From contig NZ_AP018288.1 in the NCBI RefSeq assembly GCF_002368335.1, positions 5,162,000 to 5,225,999 on the forward strand: a stretch of DNA of 64,000 nt, written 5' to 3'. Source of the DNA: Nostoc sp. NIES-4103. GTDB lineage: Bacteria > Cyanobacteriota > Cyanobacteriia > Cyanobacteriales > Nostocaceae. Below, one piece after another: positions 24,905-32,613 of this stretch (the stretch's first letter is position 1; each line of letters opens with the position of its first letter). Position numbers and translations under genes: made by a program. The notes beneath the pieces were generated by a model that was not told the origin of the DNA, made no database searches, and saw nothing but the letters and a program-made list of their open reading frames with translations.

Positions 24905-26389
24905 GTGAGTGACAAAAATCGTTCTCAATGGGACTTAGGTAGATTTGTCGAAACTTTGACCTACTTCGAGGTTATTCCTTTCCTTAACTGGGTACAACAA
25001 TTAATTCAAGGTCGTTTCACGGATAGTCAAGCTAAACCCAATGGAGGGAAGAACGTGGGTGTAATATTGGTAGCAGGTGCAACTGGTGGTCTTGGTAAAC
25101 GAGTAGTGCAGCGACTGCTGGAACGAGGTTATAAAGTTCGCGCACTTGTGCGAGATATCGAAAAAGCCAGAACAATTCTTAATGATGATATTGACTTAGT
25201 AGTTGGTGATATCACTAAACCAGAAACGTTAACTCCTGTAGTCATGGCTAATATCCAAGCTGTTGTTTGTTGTACAGCAGTGCGTGTACAACCAGTAGAA
25301 GGAGACACAGCAGATAGAGCCAAATACTATCAAGGCATCAAATTTTACCAACCTGAAATTGTTGGCGACACACCAGAAAATGTAGAATACCAAGGTGTGA
25401 AAAACTTGGTGGAAACGGCGATTAAATATTTACCCCAAGCACATGAAAAACTAATCTTTGACTTCACCAACCCATCAGCAGAATTAAAAAATATCTGGGG
25501 TGCAGTCGATGATGTAGTCATGGGTGGTGTGAGTAAAAGTAATATCCAATTAGTGGAAAATGCCGCTTTCTTTGCTGGTAATGTCTCCACTGCTAACTCT
25601 GGAGGATTTGCTTCTGTGAGAACCAGAAATTTTGATCCACCCTTCGACTTATCTGGTTACACAGGTGTAAAACTGCGTGTTAAAGGTGATGGTCAGCGTT
25701 ATAAATTCTTCCTGCGGACAGATACGCAATGGGATGGTATTGGGTACAGCTACTCTTTCGATACAATAGCCAACACTTGGATAGATGTTACCATCCCGTT
25801 TGCAGATTTAACTCCTGTATTTAGAGCAAAAACTGTCAAAGATTGTCCACCAATTAACTCTAGTAAAATTAGCTCATTTCAATTGATGTTGAGCAAATTT
25901 GAATATGACAATGCTTTAAATCCTAAGTTTTCACCAGGTGGTTTTGTTTTACAACTAGAATCAATTAAAGTTTATGGTGGAGAGACTTTACCACAATTTG
26001 TCCTCGTCAGTTCAGCAGGAGTCACACGCCCTGGTCGCCCAGGTATTAATTTGGAAGAAGAACCACCCGCAGTCAGATTAAATGACCAATTGGGAGGAAT
26101 TTTAACCTGGAAATTGAAGGGAGAAGATAGCCTAAAAACTAGTGGAATTCCTTACACAATAATTAGACCTTGTGCTTTAACAGAGGAACCAGGGGGTAAC
26201 TCATTGATATTAGAACAAGGTGATAATATTAGGGGAAAAATCAGCCGAGAGGATGTTGCAGAACTTTGCGTGCAAGCATTACAACAAAGAAAAGCGTGTA
26301 ATGTCACGTTTGAAGTTAAGCAGGCAGAAAATAGTGTTAATTCCATCGATTGGCATCAGCTATTTTCTAACTTACAACCTGATAAATAA
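24905..26389 (+). CDS. NAD(P)-binding atypical SDR with inserted CIA30 domain
   Basis: 494 aa. An N-terminal Rossmann fold begins at about residue 48 with VILVAGATGGLGKRVVQRLL, the atypical short-chain dehydrogenase pattern, continued by VRALVRD and VVGDITKPET. A CIA30 (complex I intermediate-associated protein 30) domain, about 180-350, is inserted in the middle (IWGAVDDVVMGGVSKS, FFLRTDTQWDGIGYSYSF), and the SDR fold resumes with LVSSAGVTRPGR and PYTIIRPCALTEEPGG. In plants and cyanobacteria this fused layout occurs in proteins linked to photosynthetic or NDH complex assembly. The start is GTG at 24,905 with AGGA eight bases upstream. Confidence 0.85.
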   Translation: MSDKNRSQWDLGRFVETLTYFEVIPFLNWVQQLIQGRFTDSQAKPNGGKNVGVILVAGATGGLGKRVVQRLLERGYKVRALVRDIEKARTILNDDIDLVVGDITKPETLTPVVMANIQAVVCCTAVRVQPVEGDTADRAKYYQGIKFYQPEIVGDTPENVEYQGVKNLVETAIKYLPQAHEKLIFDFTNPSAELKNIWGAVDDVVMGGVSKSNIQLVENAAFFAGNVSTANSGGFASVRTRNFDPPFDLSGYTGVKLRVKGDGQRYKFFLRTDTQWDGIGYSYSFDTIANTWIDVTIPFADLTPVFRAKTVKDCPPINSSKISSFQLMLSKFEYDNALNPKFSPGGFVLQLESIKVYGGETLPQFVLVSSAGVTRPGRPGINLEEEPPAVRLNDQLGGILTWKLKGEDSLKTSGIPYTIIRPCALTEEPGGNSLILEQGDNIRGKISREDVAELCVQALQQRKACNVTFEVKQAENSVNSIDWHQLFSNLQPDK

Positions 26390-26447
26390 ATACAAGATTA
26401 GGGAATGGAGAATGGGGAACTCGGGGCCCCCACGGCCGGAGGGAGAA

Positions 26448-26545
26448 GCCACTGCGGTGAGGCAGCCCCCATCTTGGCGGTTTCCGTCGATGGGGGACTG
26501 CCGAACCCGAAGGGTCTTGAGGTTTCCCCAAGTAGAGCATGTGGC
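26448..26545. repeat. 98-bp palindrome-rich element bounded by GCCACTGCG...GCATGTGGC
   Basis: Shares both boundary sequences with the 41-bp element at 22,139-22,179 but carries a longer, more structured interior (CCCCCATC...GATGGGGG and AAGGGTCTTGAGG). It lies in the 230-base gap before the next gene. Confidence 0.5.
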
Positions 26546-26616
26546 GTTGGGGATTAGGGGCAATGGAAATGGGGATTTCGGAGTGTATCCTCATTTCCCA
26601 AAAGGAGTAAATGATT

Positions 26617-26958
26617 ATGTGGCGGAGAATGTTGTTTGCTGGGATTTTGGTAATGTTGATCTGGATGGGGCTATTATCTAACAAAGCTTCCCCACAGCAG
26701 GTAGAATCTCGCATCAACAATTTAGAAGCAGATTTAAATCGTGTTGAATCGCGGTTAAATCAAATAGAGTCTCAACTTAGAAATGGTCAGTCTTCATCTC
26801 CAAGAACAACACTCACTCCTCCATCATCAAGTTCTAGACGAAACTTAGCACAATCCGAACGTGATCGAATGTTTGACCGCTTAGCAACTTTAGTGATTGA
26901 ATTAAAACAACAAGTAAAGGAATTAGAAGAACGCGTCTTTAAGCTAGAGTCACGTTAA
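26617..26958 (+). CDS. Membrane-anchored coiled-coil protein, 113 aa
   Basis: Opens with MWRRMLFAGILVMLIWMGLL, a basic residue pair and a single membrane/signal-anchor helix. It continues as coiled coil (VESRINNLEADLNRVESRLN), a Ser/Thr/Pro linker, and a second heptad region (LATLVIELKQQVKELEERVF). It is probably a single-pass protein with an oligomerising periplasmic or lumenal domain. The start at 26,617 is set by AAGGAG at 26,602-26,607; the ATG at 26,611 is too close. Function unknown. Confidence 0.7.
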   Translation: MWRRMLFAGILVMLIWMGLLSNKASPQQVESRINNLEADLNRVESRLNQIESQLRNGQSSSPRTTLTPPSSSSRRNLAQSERDRMFDRLATLVIELKQQVKELEERVFKLESR

Positions 26959-27056
26959 CTTATATTTAATTGCTATTATTTTTTACTGATTTCGATACAA
27001 ATACTTAACATAATCTTCTTCCTTAGCCCCACTCCCTACTCTCTTTTCTACAAAAT

Positions 27057-27455
27057 ATGACAATTCATAATCAACAAGGAACTTACGAAGGTGGATGTCA
27101 CTGTGGCGCTGTACGCTTTCGGGTAGAAGTTGACAATCATAAAGTGGATGATTGCAACTGTTCAATTTGTAGGAAAAAAGGTTTTTTACACTTAATTGTG
27201 CCGCAGGAAAAGTTCACTTTGCTGCAAGGTGAAGATAAATTGACAACCTACAGATTTAACACAGGAGTTGCACAGCATAAATTTTGCAGCATTTGCGGAA
27301 TGCATCCTTTTTATATTCCCCGCAGTCACCCAGACTGTATTGACGTGAATGTGCGATGTTTAGATGGGGATGTAATAGCAAATTTTGAAATTGTGCCTTT
27401 TGATGGGGCGAATTGGGAAGCAAATATTCACAAGTTACGTGAAGAATCAAAATAA
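27057..27455 (+). CDS. GFA-family (Gfa/CENP-V) zinc-binding protein
   Basis: 132 aa, standard length for the glutathione-dependent formaldehyde-activating enzyme-like family. Zinc ligand motifs are GGCHCGAVRF near the start (CxC), CNCSICRKKG (CxxC) and FCSICGMHPF (CxxC), all intact. Members range from Gfa itself, which catalyses S-hydroxymethylglutathione formation, to proteins of unknown role. The specific substrate cannot be told. The gene converges on the AI-2E-family gene with a strong hairpin between them. Confidence 0.9.
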   Translation: MTIHNQQGTYEGGCHCGAVRFRVEVDNHKVDDCNCSICRKKGFLHLIVPQEKFTLLQGEDKLTTYRFNTGVAQHKFCSICGMHPFYIPRSHPDCIDVNVRCLDGDVIANFEIVPFDGANWEANIHKLREESK

Positions 27456-27456
27456 T

Positions 27457-27488
27457 TATGGGCGTACAGATGTAGATGTACGCCCATA
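27457..27488. terminator. Convergent-gene hairpin terminator
   Basis: Perfect 12-bp inverted repeat TATGGGCGTACA/TGTACGCCCATA with an eight-base loop, filling the gap between two convergent genes. T-rich on the plus-strand side (CTTTAAG). Confidence 0.8.
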
Positions 27489-27490
27489 CT

Positions 27491-28588
27491 TTAAGTCGTT
27501 GACTCATTCGTTAATATCTCTGGCGCTTCTTTATCCTCAAAATTCTTGTCAGAATAATTAAATTCAGAAAAGCCATCAACTACATCTTTTATAAAACCAG
27601 CCACAGGTACTGCAATTAGTAACCCCAACAACCCGCCGATATAAGTTCCTACTAATAAAGAAATTAGTACCCATATTGGTCTAAGTCCTGTCAAACTACC
27701 TAAAAGACGGGGTGCGATCGCTTGGTCAATTAACTGGTCTATAATAACTGCGATCGCTAAAACTTTCACTGCTAACCAAAAATCATGTGACGCTATGATT
27801 AAAGTAATTGAAATTAAACTGACAACATCACCAAAGGGAATTAAACTTAAAATTCCAATAGTAAAACCAAACAGTAAACCAAACTGAACTTGGAAAAGCA
27901 AAAACATTAATGTTTGTGAAACTCCCATCAATACAGCCAAAGTTCCCTGACCAATCAAGTAACTTTGAAAGTTTTGTTGAATAGACTCGCTTACCAGTCG
28001 GGCAAAACTCAAAGGCAACCTCTTAAATATACTTTCCCAAAGTCTTGGCCCATCTAATAAAAAGTAAAATGATAGTACTACTGTAATTAATGCTTCAGAA
28101 AGACTATCAATAGTATCTTTAATAATACTCAGAATTTTATCAAAAAAATATTCTAATTCTTCAGGAATCTTGTCAGTTATTTGTGTAAATATTTGACCTA
28201 AATTAATTCTTAGGTGTTGATTTATCACAGAATTATTATAAATCTGTAGTTTTTCTTGAGTAGAATCAATCCATTGAGGAAGTAATTTAGCTGCTTCATT
28301 AAATTGTTCTAAAACAATGGGTAGTAATGTAATACCCAGAACAACTAAAATTACCACAGCTAAGATAAAAACTACCCCTACTCCATATTTACGTTTCACT
28401 CCCCGTTTTTCCAGAAGTGAAACAGGGTAGTTTAATATAAAAGCCAATAAAATCGCTAACACAAAAATTGTCAGCAATGGTTGAAAGTAGTGAAAAAAGC
28501 GAAACGCCAGCCAGCCATTAAGAAAAATCAAAGGAAATATTAATGTTATAATTAACCATTTAAGTAATTCTTTGAACGAAATATTCAT
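27491..28588 (-). CDS. AI-2E family transporter (PerM/TqsA-like)
   Basis: 365-aa polytopic membrane protein with seven to eight hydrophobic segments. The family features are the N-terminal helices, a polar middle region (LPQWIDSTQEKLQIYNNS), and the conserved C-terminal block IDQLIDQAIAPRLLGSLTGL followed by PIWVLISLLVGTYIGGLLGL and AVPVAGFIKDV. Such proteins export autoinducer-2, Na+/Li+ or other substrates depending on the member; substrate is unknown here. I start at the ATG at 28,588 (MNISFKELL) and not 19 codons upstream, where the sequence forms an extra hydrophobic stretch without a ribosome-binding site. Confidence 0.88.
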   Translation of the reverse strand: MNISFKELLKWLIITLIFPLIFLNGWLAFRFFHYFQPLLTIFVLAILLAFILNYPVSLLEKRGVKRKYGVGVVFILAVVILVVLGITLLPIVLEQFNEAAKLLPQWIDSTQEKLQIYNNSVINQHLRINLGQIFTQITDKIPEELEYFFDKILSIIKDTIDSLSEALITVVLSFYFLLDGPRLWESIFKRLPLSFARLVSESIQQNFQSYLIGQGTLAVLMGVSQTLMFLLFQVQFGLLFGFTIGILSLIPFGDVVSLISITLIIASHDFWLAVKVLAIAVIIDQLIDQAIAPRLLGSLTGLRPIWVLISLLVGTYIGGLLGLLIAVPVAGFIKDVVDGFSEFNYSDKNFEDKEAPEILTNESTT

Positions 28589-28730
28589 AACTAATACAAA
28601 AAATATCTTCAAAATACTGACTAAAAAAAGGCACAAAGCAGCCACTTACCTCCTGACGACCGAGGTCTTGATGCTCCTGTAGCTTACTTTTCCAGTGTAA
28701 AGTATTGAAGCGATCTAAATGTTCTCTTCT

Positions 28731-28976
28731 ACAAGGATGTCTCTTAAGTCTTATTTCTGACTCGGCTCAGCAGCTAGAATTCACGACTATACTACAATAC
28801 AGTTCAGTTAAGAATTTCTCTCTTCTCTCTGCGTCACGCCAGTTGCTACAACGCGGGGAACCCGCGCAACGCACTGGCTCCTCTGCGCCTCTGCGGTTCG
28901 TAAAAACATAGGCAGACTTTATTTGTATAACAGCGAATTATACTTAGTCAAAACTTAAGAAACATCTTCTAAGGGA
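28731..28976. mobile_element. MITE-like element with a nested palindrome
   Basis: Left end AAGGATGTCTCTTAAGTCTT (28,733-28,752) and inverted right end AACTTAAGAAACATCTTCT form imperfect terminal repeats, related to the ends at 7,565 and more distantly to those of the 169-bp elements. The 246-bp interior has no ORF and includes a TCTCTGCG...CTCTGCGCCTCTGCG repeat that is itself split by the palindrome at 28,839-28,879. Confidence 0.55.
28839..28879. repeat. Nested small palindromic element GCCAGT...ACTGGC
   Basis: 41-bp element with inner hairpin CGCGGGGAACCCGCG, sitting inside the larger MITE-like element and splitting its CTCTGCG repeat. Its boundaries equal those of the two elements at 14,161-14,336. 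Confidence 0.65.
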
Positions 28977-29070
28977 CTTCCAAGTAAAAAAATATTCCAT
29001 TGTTCACAGTCATCAGTCATCAGTCATGAGCCAGCAATTTCAACCGGAATAATTTATTTTCTGGAAGTAC

Positions 29071-30504
29071 CTAACGTTCTGAAAAAGCTAAAAACTGCTC
29101 TTCATTAATTCGTCCTGATAAATAAAGAGTATTTGTGATTTCCGAAATTGTGAAAACAGCATGACCTTGGTAACCATTTTCTATTAACCTGTCTTGTACC
29201 CCTTGTTCGTGGTCAATCAGCACCACAATATCATTAACATTTAATCCCGCTGATTTTAATTTTTCTGCCCCTTCCATCACACTTTTACCGCTAATGAGAA
29301 TATCATCAATTACTACCACCGTTTCACCAGGACAGAAATTACCCTCAATTAACTTGCGAGTTCCATGTGCCTTTACTTCTTTACGAGGAAAAATCATAGG
29401 ACAATGAAGACGTAGTGCTAAACCAGTAGCAGTTGGTAAAGACCCATAAGGAATACCTGCCAATCTATCAAAATGCAGATTTCTCAAAATTTCCTCATAA
29501 GCACTCAGGACTTGATTAAAAACTTGGGGATTAGAAATAATTTTGCGTAAGTCTATGTAATAAGGGAATACCGCACCTGATGCTTGGACAAAGTTACCAA
29601 ACATAATGCAGCCAATATCATAAAGTTGTAAAATTAAATCATGTTGAGGATGCTGATTTAACAAACAAACATCAGGTAGCCACACAGAACAGGTAGAAGC
29701 ATGACTAATAACTTCATTTCTGACATGGTTAACTTGTGATCGTAAAGATTGAATTTCCTCAGATAATTTTTGGCTTGCTAACATATCTTGCGGAACTGGG
29801 ATCAGCAAACCATCACCATTACTATTCAGACCTACTTTTAAAATTTGATTAAAATTATTCTCCTCTTCCCAAATGCTACGTACCATAATAATTCGTTCAG
29901 GAGCAGTAGCACGAATCAGGCCCAAAATCTCAGGATTTGTAGTACCAACTTCCAAACATAATTGTTCTGGAGTTCCCCAATTTTTTGATTCTTTTACTAC
30001 CTGTAAATAAAGAGGAAATTCATCTGTAGGGTAGTGCTGTAAAGTTTTTGCTCCTAAATTAGAAGTACAACACAAGATAAACACCGTCTTATCAGGATAA
30101 ACTAAAAACGGTGCCACATGATCTTGCCCTGTATAAGGACTGAGTGTAATTGCATCTATCTGCCATTCTGTAAAAACAGTGCGTGCAAAAATTGTACTTG
30201 TGTTTAAATCACTGTGTTTAGCATCTAGAATAATCGGTATATGTTTTGGAACAGCTGCTAAAATTTTGTGCAATAATTCTAATCCTGGAACACCCAATGC
30301 TTCATAAAACCCAAGGGTTGGCTTATAAGCACATACAAAATCACTAGTTTCGGCAATAATAAACTGTAACCAATTCCATAAACCAGCAATGACATCTTCA
30401 GATTGATAAAAAGCAGGTATCATCTCTGGATTTGGATCAAGCCCTACAAAAAGTAAGCTTTGATTTTGCGATATATTACTATGTAATTTATCAAAAAAGT
30501 TCAT
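29071..30504 (-). CDS. pyrFE: Bifunctional orotidine-5'-phosphate decarboxylase / orotate phosphoribosyltransferase
   Basis: 477-aa fusion of the last two UMP-synthesis enzymes in the order PyrF-PyrE. The N-terminal barrel (about 1-275) has the group II PyrF features LLFVGLDPNPEMIP and the catalytic LDAKHSDLNTS. The C-terminal PRTase (about 290-477) has the PRPP motif VVVIDDILISGKSVMEG and the flexible loop AHGTRKLIEG. The fused form is typical of cyanobacteria, and the domain order is opposite to eukaryotic UMP synthase. It is the last of three minus-strand genes after the cytochrome and molybdopterin oxidoreductase, 63 bases downstream of the latter. Confidence 0.93.
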   Translation of the reverse strand: MNFFDKLHSNISQNQSLLFVGLDPNPEMIPAFYQSEDVIAGLWNWLQFIIAETSDFVCAYKPTLGFYEALGVPGLELLHKILAAVPKHIPIILDAKHSDLNTSTIFARTVFTEWQIDAITLSPYTGQDHVAPFLVYPDKTVFILCCTSNLGAKTLQHYPTDEFPLYLQVVKESKNWGTPEQLCLEVGTTNPEILGLIRATAPERIIMVRSIWEEENNFNQILKVGLNSNGDGLLIPVPQDMLASQKLSEEIQSLRSQVNHVRNEVISHASTCSVWLPDVCLLNQHPQHDLILQLYDIGCIMFGNFVQASGAVFPYYIDLRKIISNPQVFNQVLSAYEEILRNLHFDRLAGIPYGSLPTATGLALRLHCPMIFPRKEVKAHGTRKLIEGNFCPGETVVVIDDILISGKSVMEGAEKLKSAGLNVNDIVVLIDHEQGVQDRLIENGYQGHAVFTISEITNTLYLSGRINEEQFLAFSER

Positions 30505-30567
30505 TTGCTTGCTAAAAAATTAATTAACACACCTATGCAAAGTTCAAACTTAACAACTCCTAACTCC

Positions 30568-31290
30568 TTAAAGTCCTGCGAACCATTCATAGCCTTGATC
30601 CTCCCAGTAGCCTTTAAAAGGCGGTAAAGAACTCACAAGTGAAATTCTAGTTACCCACTTACTCTGCTTATAACCAAGTTTAATTGGTGAAGCTAAACGT
30701 AAAGGCGCACCATTATCAACTGGCAAAGGTTTACTATTTTTTTCATAAGCTAATAGAGTTTGTGGATGTAAAGCTGAAGCTATATCCCAACTTCCGTAGT
30801 AGCCATCTGCTGATTTAAAATAAGCATACTTAACATTATTTTTAGGTTGAGCAAGAGCAACGATTTCTTGTAGACGTACCCCACCCCATTGCACGATCGC
30901 AGCCCAACCTTCTACACAAACATGGCGTATAATCATAGAAGTCAAGGGCAAAGCTTGAATTTCAGCCATACTAAGGCTCAAAGGATTATTCACCTCGCCA
31001 TCGACAATTAAACGATACTTTTCCATGTCAATAATGGGAGTGTATCTAAAGCTATTAACTATCAATGCTTCTGGTTGAATTTCACTGAAAGAAAATTCTG
31101 GTACAGGTTTTTGCGAATTAAATATTAAGCTTTCAAACTTTTGATTTAGCGGTTCAGAAAGTTTTCCGATCAAATCTTCAAATGCTGGCGTACCACAGCC
31201 GCCTAAAAGAAAACTTATGCTAGACAATCCAGAAATTTTTAATAATTGTCGGCGCGTGAATTGCTGACGGCGTAAGTGAATTAAACCCAT
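30568..31290 (-). CDS. Molybdopterin-dependent oxidoreductase, MsrP/sulfite-oxidase-like
   Basis: 240 aa. The N-terminus combines a twin-arginine motif (TRRQLLKIS) with a hydrophobic stretch and a lipobox-like LGGC, so it is probably Tat-exported and lipid-anchored. The sulfite-oxidase-type molybdopterin domain shows IIRHVCVEGWAAIVQWGGV with the molybdenum-ligand Cys, YYGSWDI and GAPLRLASPIKLGYK for cofactor binding. The upstream membrane cytochrome is a likely electron partner, as in MsrPQ-like pairs; the substrate may be methionine sulfoxide, sulfite or another oxide. I start at MGLIHLRRQQ (ATG 31,290), which places the Tat signal at the N-terminus. Confidence 0.85.
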   Translation of the reverse strand: MGLIHLRRQQFTRRQLLKISGLSSISFLLGGCGTPAFEDLIGKLSEPLNQKFESLIFNSQKPVPEFSFSEIQPEALIVNSFRYTPIIDMEKYRLIVDGEVNNPLSLSMAEIQALPLTSMIIRHVCVEGWAAIVQWGGVRLQEIVALAQPKNNVKYAYFKSADGYYGSWDIASALHPQTLLAYEKNSKPLPVDNGAPLRLASPIKLGYKQSKWVTRISLVSSLPPFKGYWEDQGYEWFAGL

Positions 31291-31348
31291 ATTTATGTAA
31301 TTTGTCAGTAGTGAGTTTTCATTATTTGTTACCCAATTCCCAATTTCT

Positions 31349-31948
31349 TTACCAAAACATTGATTCTGTGAGTTTTTCACCTCCAGCTTTACGCCCTAAT
31401 ATAGAGTGAATTACTACAAATACAACTACCATTGGTACTGAGGCAAAGTGAACAATTCGTAGTGCTTGCCAGCTGCCAAACATATCTACAATCCAGGGAA
31501 ATTGAGATGGTTTATACATTCCTATACCTGTAACTAAGGCCAGTAGTAATATAGGGATAATGGCTGTATAGACAATGCGATGCCAAGCATAAATTAGACG
31601 CTGGGAATTTTGACTTTTTTGTAATGCTTTAATATCATTTTTACCCACAAATCGATGTTGCCAACGTCGGGTAATTAAAATATAAATACCATACCACAAG
31701 AGATTCAGCGAGAATAGCCACATGGCTGCAAAATGCCAATGTCTACCTCCTGCTAGCCAACCTCCCAAAGTAAATATGGGAGGAATATGTAAGCCTGCAC
31801 GTCCACCAAAAACAGGGTTGGCATTGTATATTTGTAATCCACTAGTGAGCATCAAAAATAAGCTAATAATATTACAAGAATGAAAAATCTTAGCTCCTAT
31901 TGCTTGAGTTGGTAACTTACGAGTTTTAGGTGTATTATTGGTAGTCAT
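31349..31948 (-). CDS. Membrane cytochrome b561/b6-like subunit
   Basis: 199 aa with four membrane helices. Histidines suited to bind two b hemes are found in KIFHSCNI (helix 1), GGRHWHFAAMW (helix 2), YAWHRIVY (helix 3) and VHFASVP/VIHSILG (helix 4). The family is the cytochrome b/b561 type (Ni/Fe-hydrogenase, thiosulfate reductase and formate dehydrogenase gamma subunits). The next gene on the same strand, 58 bases downstream, is a Tat-exported molybdopterin oxidoreductase, so this subunit probably links that enzyme to the quinone pool. Confidence 0.87.
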   Translation of the reverse strand: MTTNNTPKTRKLPTQAIGAKIFHSCNIISLFLMLTSGLQIYNANPVFGGRAGLHIPPIFTLGGWLAGGRHWHFAAMWLFSLNLLWYGIYILITRRWQHRFVGKNDIKALQKSQNSQRLIYAWHRIVYTAIIPILLLALVTGIGMYKPSQFPWIVDMFGSWQALRIVHFASVPMVVVFVVIHSILGRKAGGEKLTESMFW

Positions 31949-32613
31949 AAATATAAAGTTTCTAAAGTTTCTATCGCAACGAATTTACAAGCGCTATATC
32001 TATTATTTTTTACACATCCTTTTATTTTCTCATTCTACGAATCAATTGAAACTAGTATATATCGTAATAGCACGTATGTACTGGTGTGAATGATCAGTTT
32101 ATGTTGCCATATCTAAAGCTCAATTGAAAAAAACTTAGTTACATTGTGTTTATCTATCGTCCAGATATATGGAATTAATATTTGATTTTTTCATAGTTAC
32201 GTACAAGATCCAGTGCAGTCTAGGCATTTCTCCAAGTGAATAACTGGCATTGTATTATGAGCAAGAGTACGGCATTAAAGCGTTAATAAGAGTGCCATAC
32301 TTTCGTCTAAGACATCCTATAAATACATAATTTTATTTAAAAATCAAACGGATTCCTAAATATATAAGGAAGTATATAAAACTACATAAGATTTGCTTAA
32401 TTCACGCTCAAAAATTCAGTAAAAATCCCATAACCTAAGTCAGGTAAAATATTTCATAACTAAAATAAATTGTCAAGGCTTATTTGTAGCTTTTTGCTAG
32501 GCTCATTTTGATCCAAACTACAGTAGTTACATTTAGCGTGCTGATGACCAAGTAAAGTTTGACACACAAAAATTTTTTAATAAAATGTCACACAGAAGTT
32601 GAGCCAATAACGA
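31949..32613. other. Gene-free divergent intergenic region
   Basis: About 660 AT-rich bases between the divergent cytochrome and AAA-GGDEF genes. Promoters of both should lie here; I saw no ORF, RNA gene or repeat beyond a GACATCCTATA sequence near 32,310 resembling a lone MITE end. Confidence 0.5.

Noticed and set aside
26220..26681. 153-aa plus-strand ORF across the end of the SDR-CIA30 gene
   Set aside because: Runs through the palindromic element and overlaps two better genes in other frames.
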